NCBI RefSeq assembly: GCF_001439735.1 | Contig: NZ_JYLN01000010.1 | Coordinates: 151,818-215,817, forward strand | From: Pseudomonas paralactis | GTDB taxonomy: Bacteria; Pseudomonadota; Gammaproteobacteria; Pseudomonadales; Pseudomonadaceae | Length of the DNA stretch: 64,000 nucleotides | Reading direction: 5' to 3' | Shown here: piece after piece, positions 1-7,762 of the stretch | How positions within the stretch are numbered: the first letter of the stretch is position 1 | Layout of the letters: each line of letters begins with the position of its first letter | Notes under the pieces: generated by a model | Told to the model about the DNA's origin: nothing | The model's input: the letters and a program-made list of their open reading frames with translations, nothing else | The model's database searches: none | Made by a program: the position numbers and the translations under genes

Positions 1-562
1 TAGCCGTAGCCGTGATCTGATGGCAGGGCTGGTGACCGAACCGGCTGAGATATTGCTGCTCGATTTTGTGCTCGGCCCCTGCGAGCTGGATGGTATTTCA
101 TTGATTCGCGCGCTGCGCGTGAAGTTTCCAACCTGCCGGATCCTGATCTTTTCGACGCACCACGATGCGGCGACGGCAATTCTGGCTTTACGGGTGGGCG
201 CACGCGGGTTTCTGGGCAAGGGCGAAGACATGGAGCAGTTGATCTGCGCAGTCCGCCTGGTGGCCTCGGGCGCGGTGTACTTGAGCCCGGACATGGCCTA
301 CCGCGTGGCGGAAGCGACCGCCGTGAGCTACGACGGTGAGGGCAAAGGCCGGGATGAAGCCCTGCGCTTTGTCAGCCTTTCTGCGCGCGAGCAGGAGGTG
401 ATCCGGTGTTACCTGGCCGGCATGACCATCACGGAAATCGCCGAAAAATTCCACCGCAGTATCAAAACCATCAGTTCGCAAAAAGCCGCCGCATTTCGCA
501 AGTTGGGGGTGATGTCGAACAATGAGTTATTCAGGATCAGGCATATTATCGAAGGGGTTTGA
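1..562 (+). CDS. NarL/FixJ-family response regulator, 5' end missing
   Basis: The reading frame is open to the window edge (frame of base 2), so the N-terminal part of the receiver domain is missing and the ATG at 20 is internal. The phospho-acceptor region (LLLLDFVLGPCELDG), the receiver C-terminal Lys (FLGKGEDM) and a LuxR-type HTH (LSAREQEVIRCYLAGMT...IKTISSQK) are visible. The next gene encodes a close paralogue, which shows how much is missing (about 40 residues). It belongs with the two sensor kinases and fimbrial operon downstream and is probably a DNA-binding output regulator of that system. Family assignment is firm; the target is inferred. Confidence 0.9.
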   Translation, partial: SRSRDLMAGLVTEPAEILLLDFVLGPCELDGISLIRALRVKFPTCRILIFSTHHDAATAILALRVGARGFLGKGEDMEQLICAVRLVASGAVYLSPDMAYRVAEATAVSYDGEGKGRDEALRFVSLSAREQEVIRCYLAGMTITEIAEKFHRSIKTISSQKAAAFRKLGVMSNNELFRIRHIIEGV

Positions 563-701
563 GCGGCACGAATTCATCTGCTGTGCGCGTGTCATTTTGC
601 GGTTATTGCATATACTCATGTGCGTATTAGACGTTGTATCGATGAGTTATCCCTGTATTTCGACGGTGCGGTGCGCGCCGGACCGAGAGGGTACGATCAC
701 G

Positions 702-1367
702 ATGAAAACCATACGCATTGCGTTATTGGATGACCACGCGGTCGTTCGACATGGCCTTGCCAATACGTTGGCAGCCGAGGCGAACTTTGAAGTGGTTGGC
801 ATTTATGAAAAAAGCCGCGACTTAATTGTAGGCCTTGTTACGGCACCGGCAGATTTACTAATTCTGGATTTCTCCCTTAATCCCAATGAGTTGGACGGTG
901 TATCACTGATCCGCGCTTTACGCGTCAAATTTCCCAACTGCTATATCCTGATCTTGTCCAGCCATCATGATCCGGCGACAGTGGGCCTCGCCATGCGGGT
1001 CGGGGCCCGTGGTTTCGTGGGTAAGGGCGAAGACATGAGCCAGTTGGTGAAGGCGATTCGCAAAGTCGCAGCGGGTGCGGTGTATTTGAACACCGACATG
1101 ACGTATCGCCTGGCGGAAACGGTCACAGGTGAGAAAAGTGCAAGCCCCGCGCAGGAGCGGGACGCGTTGGCGTTGGCGGAGCTGACCAGCCGTGAGCAGG
1201 AAGTCATTCGCTGTTATCTGGCAGGCATGACCGTGAGTGAAATTGCCGAGAAATTCAATCGCAGCATCAAAACCATCAGCACGCAAAAAACCTCTGCATT
1301 CCGCAAGCTCGGGGTGACGTCCAACAATGAGCTGTTCAAGCTTAACAAGATCATCGGCACACCATGA
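702..1367 (+). CDS. NarL/FixJ-family response regulator (RocA/SadR-like)
   Basis: A 221-residue regulator with an N-terminal receiver (acidic pair D10-D11, predicted phospho-acceptor D56 in LILDF, Lys in FVGKGEDM) and a C-terminal LuxR-type HTH (LTSREQEVIRCYLAGMTVSEIAEKF). I chose the ATG at 702 because the protein then begins MKTIRIALLDDHAVVRHG, the normal receiver start, with a GAGAGGG element upstream; the frame is open further upstream without similarity. Its stop overlaps the following kinase start by 4 bp, so the two are translationally coupled. It is a paralogue of the truncated regulator before it. By analogy with P. aeruginosa Roc systems it likely controls the adjacent fimbrial genes (inference). 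Confidence 0.92.
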   Translation: MKTIRIALLDDHAVVRHGLANTLAAEANFEVVGIYEKSRDLIVGLVTAPADLLILDFSLNPNELDGVSLIRALRVKFPNCYILILSSHHDPATVGLAMRVGARGFVGKGEDMSQLVKAIRKVAAGAVYLNTDMTYRLAETVTGEKSASPAQERDALALAELTSREQEVIRCYLAGMTVSEIAEKFNRSIKTISTQKTSAFRKLGVTSNNELFKLNKIIGTP

Positions 1368-3751
1368 AAACGGGGCTGTGCGCCGTGGCGTTATGGAGCT
1401 TGCTGATAATGCTGGTGCCTGGTGTAAGGGCCGGTCCGGTCGAGCTGAGTGCAGAGCAAAAGCAATGGATCCAGACGCATCCGGTATTACGGGTCGGGGT
1501 GGTTGAGGATCTGATTCCTTTCGAATACATGGACGCGGGGGTATTGCACGGGCGGTCATCGGAGTATTTGCAAGTTGTCACAGCCGCGACGGGCCTTCAG
1601 TTCACTTACCTGCCCGGGAAGACACCGGCAGAACGCGAAGACATGTTGCTGGGGGGACAGGTGGACCTGCTGTCCTCCTATTTGCGCTTCCGGTCTGAAC
1701 CCACCACCAAGGAGCTTCAAACGCTGACTTACGAATCGACCTCACCGATCATTGTCACGCGTGTTGATAGCCCCGACGTCTTCGATATTGACCAATTGCA
1801 GGGCAAGACCGTAGCGATACCGGATGTGACGTACTACGAGCAAATATTCCGCCGAAGGGGGGTGAAGGCAAATCTCAAAAAAAGCGCTTCGGCCCTGGAG
1901 ATACTGACCCGCGTTGAAAACGGCAGCGCCGACGCGGCAATCGCGTCAGCCATGTTTCTAACGCCTTATCTGTACCAGCGGTTCCAGGGCATTCTGGAAG
2001 TATCCGGTGTGCTCGGCAGCCAGGTGCTGGATGTGAGCATCGCGACCCGTACAGACCAGGTCATGCTGTATTCAATCCTTGAAAAGGTGTTCGCCTCCAT
2101 CAGCGTCGAGCAACGCAACACGCTGTATGGGCGTTGGTACCAGGACCTGAACCTTAATATCCCTTCATTGCCGAGTATCGCCGCCCATTATTCGCATGTG
2201 CTGATCCTTGGCACGCTGGTGTTGGTCAGCCTGTGCGCTCTGGTGTATCGCGGCCAGCGCCAGCGGCACCTGGCCGTACTTGGTGAGCAGGAAAAAACCA
2301 TGTTCCTGGCCGTGATGGGGCATGAAATCCGCTCACCGATGAACGCCGTGCTGGCAGCGATGGAGTTGCTTGGGCACACCCGGCTCAACCAGCAGCAGCG
2401 CCATTTGGCCAATTTGGCCAACAGTGGCGTCAACGCCCTGGCGCGCCTGCTCGATGATGTGCTGGACAGGCCCGGCTCGGTCGCCAAACTGCCCGGGCTG
2501 GCCTTTGAGGCAATCGACGTGTCGGCATTGGTTCAAGGCGTAATTGGCCTGCATCGACTGCGTGCGCGAGAAAAAAACCTGAGCTTGAACAGCCATATTC
2601 AGGCGCAACTGCCCCTGTTGCTGCTCGACAGCTCCCGGCTCACGCAGATCTTCCATAACCTGATTTCCAATGCCATCAAGTTTACCGACACGGGCAGTGT
2701 CGACATTGATGTGGCGTTGGCGACTTTACCGGACGGCAGCCCGCAATTGCAGATTGAAGTTCGCGACAGTGGCGTCGGCATTTCAGAGGCAATGCAGGCC
2801 GCCCTGTTTCAGCCCTATGCCCAGGCCCGCGAGTCTTCCAGGCGCACAGGGGGTACCGGGTTGGGCCTGATGATTTGTCGACAGTTGGTGGATTTGATGC
2901 ACGGAACATTGACGCTGACCAGCGAGCAGGGCACGGGCACCACAGTGACTATCCACTTACCGGTGAGCATCGGCGAGCAAGCACCTGTCTTGCTGGCGCA
3001 AGCTGCCCCCTCAACCCAGCCAACCACCAGCGGGCTGCAGATTCTGGTGGTGGAAGATACTTATGCCAACCAGGAGGTATTGCGCGCGCAGATCAGCGCG
3101 TTTGACTGTCAGCCAGTGATTGCTGCCGACGCTGCGCAAGCCTGGCTCCTGTTCAGGGAAACCGTCTATGACCTGGTGCTGATGGACTGCGATTTGCCCG
3201 ATGAGGATGGCTATGGGCTGGTGCGCAGATTACGTGCCCTGGAAATACAATTGGGGCGCGCACGCAGCCCGATTATCGCCATCTCTGCCCTGACCGGCGA
3301 CCGTCATCTGCAACGCTGTATCGAGGCGGGCATGGACGCGACGTTGAGCAAGCCCATACGCCTTGGGCAGTTATCCGAGGTCATTGAGCGCTGGTGTGGG
3401 GTCAAGCTGGCTGCGCCGAGCACCAGCTTGATGGCGCCTTTGCTGGATCTAGCCTCAATCAACCGTGAAATGGCCGGCGACCTGGCAAACCTGGTCAAAG
3501 CCGTCGCCTTGTGTGATCGCGCATCGGCGCAGCACGTGGCTCATCGATTGCACGGCGCGGCGTTGATCATGGAATGGTCGGCACTGGCGCAGGCCGCTGA
3601 ATACATGGAGCGTCTGCTGTATGGCGAACATGAGTGGGGGGCGGTGCACGCCCAGGCCTTGCAACCGTTGCTGCAGCATTGGGCCGCTTTGAGCGGCGAT
3701 ACAGTGCTCGACGTCCTGCCGGCGACACGTGTGCAACGGACGGCACGCTGA
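1364..3751 (+). CDS. unorthodox hybrid sensor histidine kinase with periplasmic SBP_bac_3 domain
   Basis: A 795-residue BvgS/RocS1-type kinase. Visible order: signal peptide (about 1-23), periplasmic solute-binding type 3 domain (about 33-255), transmembrane helix (about 270-292), HisKA with H320 in GHEIRSPMNAV, HATPase (N-box HNLISNAIKF, G1 DSGVGI, G2 GGTGLGL), receiver (acidic pair in VVEDTY, D608 in LVLMDCDLPDEDG) and a C-terminal HPt-like domain with H727 in AHRLHGAA. All phosphorelay residues are present. The stretch after the second DHp helix (DDVLDRPGSVAKL) departs from the usual DISKMEAG still present in its paralogue. It overlaps the upstream regulator by 4 bp and the next kinase by 1 bp. 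The ligand cannot be told from sequence. Confidence 0.93.
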   Translation: MKTGLCAVALWSLLIMLVPGVRAGPVELSAEQKQWIQTHPVLRVGVVEDLIPFEYMDAGVLHGRSSEYLQVVTAATGLQFTYLPGKTPAEREDMLLGGQVDLLSSYLRFRSEPTTKELQTLTYESTSPIIVTRVDSPDVFDIDQLQGKTVAIPDVTYYEQIFRRRGVKANLKKSASALEILTRVENGSADAAIASAMFLTPYLYQRFQGILEVSGVLGSQVLDVSIATRTDQVMLYSILEKVFASISVEQRNTLYGRWYQDLNLNIPSLPSIAAHYSHVLILGTLVLVSLCALVYRGQRQRHLAVLGEQEKTMFLAVMGHEIRSPMNAVLAAMELLGHTRLNQQQRHLANLANSGVNALARLLDDVLDRPGSVAKLPGLAFEAIDVSALVQGVIGLHRLRAREKNLSLNSHIQAQLPLLLLDSSRLTQIFHNLISNAIKFTDTGSVDIDVALATLPDGSPQLQIEVRDSGVGISEAMQAALFQPYAQARESSRRTGGTGLGLMICRQLVDLMHGTLTLTSEQGTGTTVTIHLPVSIGEQAPVLLAQAAPSTQPTTSGLQILVVEDTYANQEVLRAQISAFDCQPVIAADAAQAWLLFRETVYDLVLMDCDLPDEDGYGLVRRLRALEIQLGRARSPIIAISALTGDRHLQRCIEAGMDATLSKPIRLGQLSEVIERWCGVKLAAPSTSLMAPLLDLASINREMAGDLANLVKAVALCDRASAQHVAHRLHGAALIMEWSALAQAAEYMERLLYGEHEWGAVHAQALQPLLQHWAALSGDTVLDVLPATRVQRTAR

Positions 3752-6084
3752 TGCGGCGCCTGCTGCTGGTACTGGCGTTAGTGTGCCTTGCGGCGTCGGT
3801 TGGCGTGTACGCCAGTTCGCCACCCATGACGTTGACGCAACAGGAGGTGGTCTGGATCGCTGCCAATCCGGTGCTGCGTGTGGGTGTGTTCGAGGACCTG
3901 CTGCCTTTCGAATACATGAGCGGCGGCCAACTGCGCGGCATGTCGGCCAAATACCTGAAGCTGATCGGCCTGCGTACCGGCCTGCATTTCCAACCGGTGC
4001 TGACCACCACGCGCAGCGCACGCAAGGATATGCTGATCAGCGGTGAGGTCGACATCTTGTCCACTCGACGCCGCTCCGACGACCCGGCCCAGGATCGTGG
4101 GATGCTTTACACCCTGCCTTACAACACCAGTTCGACGATCCTTGTCAGTCGTTTCGGCGATCAGCCCCTGGCAGGTCTGCAACAGCTTGCTCACAAACGG
4201 TTAGTCATGTTGGGACGCGAAGTCTATGGCGCATTCCTGCGCCACGAGGCCCCGGGAGTCACGATCATCACCGCGCAGAACGCCGTAGACATGATGGCGA
4301 TGGTCAAGGACGGCAAGGCAGACGCCGCCATCGCTTCGGAGTGGTTGTTGATCCCGTATCTTTCCCGCCAGTACCAGGGCGTATTGCAGATATCCGGCGT
4401 GGTGCCCCAATTGCACACGGGTGTCAGCATGGCGGTGCGCGACAGCGATGAAATCTTGCTGTCGATCCTGGAGAAGGCATTGGCCTCGATCACCGGCGAT
4501 GAGCGCAAGGCGATCTTCGACGCCTGGTTTGCCGACATGAACCTGGATATCCCGACCATCAGGTCCATCGCTGTACATTACGCGGGTGAGTTGTGGCTGT
4601 TACTGGCCATTGTGCTGTTACTTGTCATCCTGGTGTGGCAAAGCCGGTTGCAGCGACGGCGCGCGGTGCAGCGCGAGCGCGAGAAAGCGATGTTCCTGGC
4701 GGTCATGAGCCATGAAATCCGCTCGCCGATGAACGCAGTGCTGGCGGCGGTTGAGCTGCTTGAGCACACACCGCTGGACGAACAACAGCGGCACTTCACG
4801 GGCTTGGCCAATACCGGCGCCAACACCTTGCTGCGCCTGGTAGACGATGTGCTGGATATCTCCAAAATGGAGGCCGGGCAATTGCGGCTCAACCTTGAGC
4901 CGGTGGACCTGTGGTCACTGCTGCAACAGCAGGTGGATGATTACCGAGGCTATGCCGAGGAAAAGAGGCTGACGTTGACATTGACCGGTCAACGTCCCGT
5001 TGTTTCAGCACTGCTTGATGACCAGCGAGTGACCCAGGTGCTGCGTAATCTGATTTCCAACGCCATCAAGTTCACCGAGCACGGCGGGGTTGAGGTGCAA
5101 CTGCTGCTGCCCGACGCACAGCCGGGGGCAACTTCGCAGGCGTTGATACGCGTGGTCGACACCGGCATTGGTTTGTCCGACCAGGCGCAAGCTGCGCTGT
5201 TTCGGCCTTATGCCCGCGCCAGGCAGTCATTCAAGCGCAGCGGCGGCAGCGGTTTGGGGCTGGTGATCTGTCGCCGGTTGCTGAAGCTGATGCAGGGCGA
5301 GCTGACGTTGAGCAGCGTGCCGGGGAGCGGCACCCAAGTCGAAGTGAGGTTGCCCGTCGAGTGGGCTGGCGCGCTTGAGTCGCCAGTGCAGGCGGCAGAT
5401 CCTGTTGCAGCGCCTATAGAGGTTTCATTCTGGGTGCTGGTGTTGGAGGGTGAGTATGCCGATCAGCAAGCAGTGAAAGCCCTGCTTCAAGGTTTTGGCC
5501 TGGGTGTACTGCTGGCGGTCGATGATGACGAGGCGCTGGCGCTCTTCAGTGAGCACCGGGTTGCTCTGGTACTGATCGATGAGCACCAGGCGTTCAACCT
5601 GAGCGGCCCTTTGCGCGACGTGGAGCACCAACAACAGCGCGGGCATTGCCCAATCATTGCGATGTCGCAGGTGACGGGCAATGCCTATCTTGAACGCTGT
5701 TTTGCGGCTGGCCTGGACGGCGTGCTGAGCAAGCCGGTGCGTCAGGACAAATTGCAGCAAATGATTGAGCTGTGGTGCGATCAGGTCCCGGTAGCCGCGA
5801 CGCAGGTGCAGGGTGCCTGCGGGCATGAGCGGGAAGGGCCGCAGGAAGCGCTGCGCCCGGATATGAACCGTCTGTTCAGCGCTGTTGCCCTGCGTGACCG
5901 CTCGGTTGCCATGCAGGCTGCGCAGCGGCTTCAGGGCGCTGCGAAAACGGTGGGTTGGGCGGCGATTGCGGCGGGTGCGGAAAACGTCGAGTTGTTGTTG
6001 CACGATGAAGTGAGCTGGCCAACGGTGGCGGTCGCGCGTCAATTGAGTCTCATGATGGATGACTGGACTGCAGCCAGTTATTAA
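3751..6084 (+). CDS. second unorthodox sensor kinase with degenerate receiver and HPt
   Basis: A 777-residue paralogue of the preceding kinase with the same architecture: signal peptide, SBP_bac_3 domain, transmembrane helix (about 270-293), HisKA with H321 (SHEIRSPMNAV), HATPase (RNLISNAIKF, DTGIGL, GGSGLGL). The kinase core looks intact. The receiver keeps D610 but has lost half of its acidic pocket (VLEGEY: E566-G567 where the paralogue has ED). The HPt-like domain has Q725 (AQRLQGAAK) where the paralogue has the phosphorylatable His. It may act as a kinase or phosphatase feeding its paralogue. The start at 3751 (TGATG overlap) gives a clean signal peptide; the longer frame does not. Confidence 0.92.
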   Translation: MRRLLLVLALVCLAASVGVYASSPPMTLTQQEVVWIAANPVLRVGVFEDLLPFEYMSGGQLRGMSAKYLKLIGLRTGLHFQPVLTTTRSARKDMLISGEVDILSTRRRSDDPAQDRGMLYTLPYNTSSTILVSRFGDQPLAGLQQLAHKRLVMLGREVYGAFLRHEAPGVTIITAQNAVDMMAMVKDGKADAAIASEWLLIPYLSRQYQGVLQISGVVPQLHTGVSMAVRDSDEILLSILEKALASITGDERKAIFDAWFADMNLDIPTIRSIAVHYAGELWLLLAIVLLLVILVWQSRLQRRRAVQREREKAMFLAVMSHEIRSPMNAVLAAVELLEHTPLDEQQRHFTGLANTGANTLLRLVDDVLDISKMEAGQLRLNLEPVDLWSLLQQQVDDYRGYAEEKRLTLTLTGQRPVVSALLDDQRVTQVLRNLISNAIKFTEHGGVEVQLLLPDAQPGATSQALIRVVDTGIGLSDQAQAALFRPYARARQSFKRSGGSGLGLVICRRLLKLMQGELTLSSVPGSGTQVEVRLPVEWAGALESPVQAADPVAAPIEVSFWVLVLEGEYADQQAVKALLQGFGLGVLLAVDDDEALALFSEHRVALVLIDEHQAFNLSGPLRDVEHQQQRGHCPIIAMSQVTGNAYLERCFAAGLDGVLSKPVRQDKLQQMIELWCDQVPVAATQVQGACGHEREGPQEALRPDMNRLFSAVALRDRSVAMQAAQRLQGAAKTVGWAAIAAGAENVELLLHDEVSWPTVAVARQLSLMMDDWTAASY

Positions 6085-6115
6085 ATAGTCTACGTTGCAT
6101 CGATAGCCAGCTTTT

Positions 6116-6129
6116 TAGGACCACTCCTA
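6116..6129. promoter_or_regulatory. palindromic box 1 upstream of fimbrial operon
   Basis: TAGGACCACTCCTA, an imperfect inverted repeat (one mismatch between 6-bp arms) 123 bp upstream of a perfect copy. It resembles the RcsB-type TAnGGA/TCCnTA half-site pattern recognised by NarL/FixJ-family regulators, two of which are encoded just upstream. Binding is inferred. Confidence 0.5.
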
Positions 6130-6238
6130 TAGACGAAGTCATGAGCGGCCCAATAAAAAACATAAGTTGAAGGGCGTAAGTTTGCACCGAGGGAAAGAGG
6201 CGTTAATTGGTTGGAATATTGAGTGGCTTAGTTGTTTT

Positions 6239-6252
6239 TAGGAGCACTCCTA
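6239..6252. promoter_or_regulatory. palindromic box 2 upstream of fimbrial operon
   Basis: TAGGAGCACTCCTA, with perfect 6-bp arms (TAGGAG/CTCCTA), about 110 bp before the pilin start. Both copies share the preceding T-run and TTTTAGGA context. It is a good candidate operator for the adjacent two-component regulators. Confidence 0.55.
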
Positions 6253-6361
6253 TATTGGGTGTTGCGTGGACTCCCTACACTTCACTGCGCAACAACACAG
6301 AAGTTCTCCAGCACCGGAAACTTCTTCACTTACCTGGTTTATCGCTCTCTCGGAGTTACTC

Positions 6362-6910
6362 ATGAATTACAAAGCCCGCGTCCTCGCTGCATTGGTCGCC
6401 GCCACCGCCACCTCCGCTGCCATGGCTTCGGATGGCACCATCAATTTCAAAGGCGAACTGAAGGCCGAGACCTGCCAGGTTGCAGTGAATGGGGCAGCCG
6501 GCTCGGCAGGCACCACCGTCACGCTGCCGACTATCTCCACTGCCTCCTTGACCTCGGCTGGTCAGGTGGCCGGCCAGACCGGTTTCAGCATTCAGTTGAG
6601 CAAATGCTCGGCAGCGCTGAAAACCGCGGCTGCATTCTTTGAAGCCGGTGGCTCGGTTGATCCGGCCAGCGGTAATCTGAAGAACACCAGTGGCGATGCT
6701 ACCAAGGTCCAACTGCAACTGATCGACGCATCCAATGGCAAGTCCATCAAAGCCGGTGACACCGCACAAGTGGCTTCCACCAGCCGTATCGATATCGACG
6801 CCACCGCACTCAGCGCAGACCTGCCGTACGCTGTTCAATACTACGCCCAAGCCGCGACCACGCCGGGCACCGTTATCACCAATGTGACTTACTCCATCAA
6901 TTATCAGTAA
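6362..6910 (+). CDS. type 1 fimbrial major pilin (chaperone-usher)
   Basis: A 182-residue secreted pilin: signal peptide ending near AMASDG, then DGTINFKGELKAETC typical of fimbrial subunits, two Cys (AETCQV, LSKCSAAL) for the conserved disulfide, and a C-terminal beta-zipper ending TYSINYQ. An SD-like GGAG (6352-6355) supports the ATG at 6362; a longer frame from 6266 lacks a signal peptide. It is the first gene of a pilin-chaperone-usher-adhesin operon and probably the most abundant product, since a hairpin follows it. Confidence 0.93.
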   Translation: MNYKARVLAALVAATATSAAMASDGTINFKGELKAETCQVAVNGAAGSAGTTVTLPTISTASLTSAGQVAGQTGFSIQLSKCSAALKTAAAFFEAGGSVDPASGNLKNTSGDATKVQLQLIDASNGKSIKAGDTAQVASTSRIDIDATALSADLPYAVQYYAQAATTPGTVITNVTYSINYQ

Positions 6911-6926
6911 GTCGCCGGTAATGACT

Positions 6927-6959
6927 ACACGCCCTGTTGTTTATTTAAGGGCGTGTTTT
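6927..6959 (+). terminator. stem-loop attenuator between pilin and chaperone genes
   Basis: ACACGCCC (6927-6934) pairs with GGGCGTGT (6949-6956) around a 14-nt AT-rich loop, followed by a short T-run. Position and strength fit partial termination or mRNA protection, which would favour pilin over chaperone and usher. Confidence 0.6.
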
Positions 6960-6982
6960 CGGGGCGGCATTGGGACTAAGTC

Positions 6983-7729
6983 ATGCCTTGCATACTTCCA
7001 TTTAAACAAATGCTTCTGGCAAGCCTTGTCGCGTTTGGGTGTTCCCAGGCGCTGGCAGGTGTGGTGATCACTGGCACCCGCGTGATCTACCCGGCAGACC
7101 AGAAAGAAGTCACAGTAAAACTCAATAACAACGGTACTCAACCCGCGTTGATGCAAGCGTGGATTGACACCGGCAGTGTGGAGTCCACGCCCACAAGCTC
7201 CAAGGCGCCGTTTCTGCTTTCGCCTCCGGTGGCGCGTATCGACCCGACCAAGGGCCAAAGCCTGCGCGTATTGTTTACCGGGACAGCGCTGCCCCAGGAC
7301 AAGGAGTCGGTGTTCTGGCTCAATGTGCTGGAAATACCGCCCAAACCTGAGGCCGGGGCAGACGTGAATACTCTGCAAATGGCCTTCCGTTCACGGATCA
7401 AATTGTTCTACCGCCCGACGGGCCTTGCAGGCACCGCCAGCGAAGCGATCGAGCAGGTGCAGTGGCAACTGGTGACGGCCCGCGATGGCCAGGGCCTGGC
7501 CCTGCAAGCGTTCAACCCGTCGGCGTTTCACGTATCGCTCGTCGAACTGGATTTGGTGGCCGGCGGTCACCGCGCGCGCAGTGAGGACGGCATGGTGGGC
7601 CCGGGTCAAACCCGGCAATTCCCGCTGCCGACTCTTAAAACCCGACCAGCCCCAGGCGCACAGGTGGAGTTCAGCGCAATCAACGATTACGGCGCGCTGA
7701 TCCCGACTCGGACAGCACTCAAGCCCTGA
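6983..7729 (+). CDS. periplasmic fimbrial chaperone (PapD/FimC family)
   Basis: A 248-residue periplasmic chaperone with a signal peptide (MLLASLVAFGCSQALA, preceded by a short extension if 6983 is the start; ATG 7010 is an alternative). The two Ig-like domains carry the family landmarks: TRVIYPADQKEVTVKLNN in strand A/B, the FWLNVLEIPPK signature and RIKLFYRP holding the subunit-anchoring basic residue. It donates a beta-strand to pilins in the periplasm and delivers them to the usher encoded next. Confidence 0.93.
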   Translation: MPCILPFKQMLLASLVAFGCSQALAGVVITGTRVIYPADQKEVTVKLNNNGTQPALMQAWIDTGSVESTPTSSKAPFLLSPPVARIDPTKGQSLRVLFTGTALPQDKESVFWLNVLEIPPKPEAGADVNTLQMAFRSRIKLFYRPTGLAGTASEAIEQVQWQLVTARDGQGLALQAFNPSAFHVSLVELDLVAGGHRARSEDGMVGPGQTRQFPLPTLKTRPAPGAQVEFSAINDYGALIPTRTALKP

Positions 7730-7762
7730 ACCATTCCTGACGTCTTTACCCGCGAGTCATTT

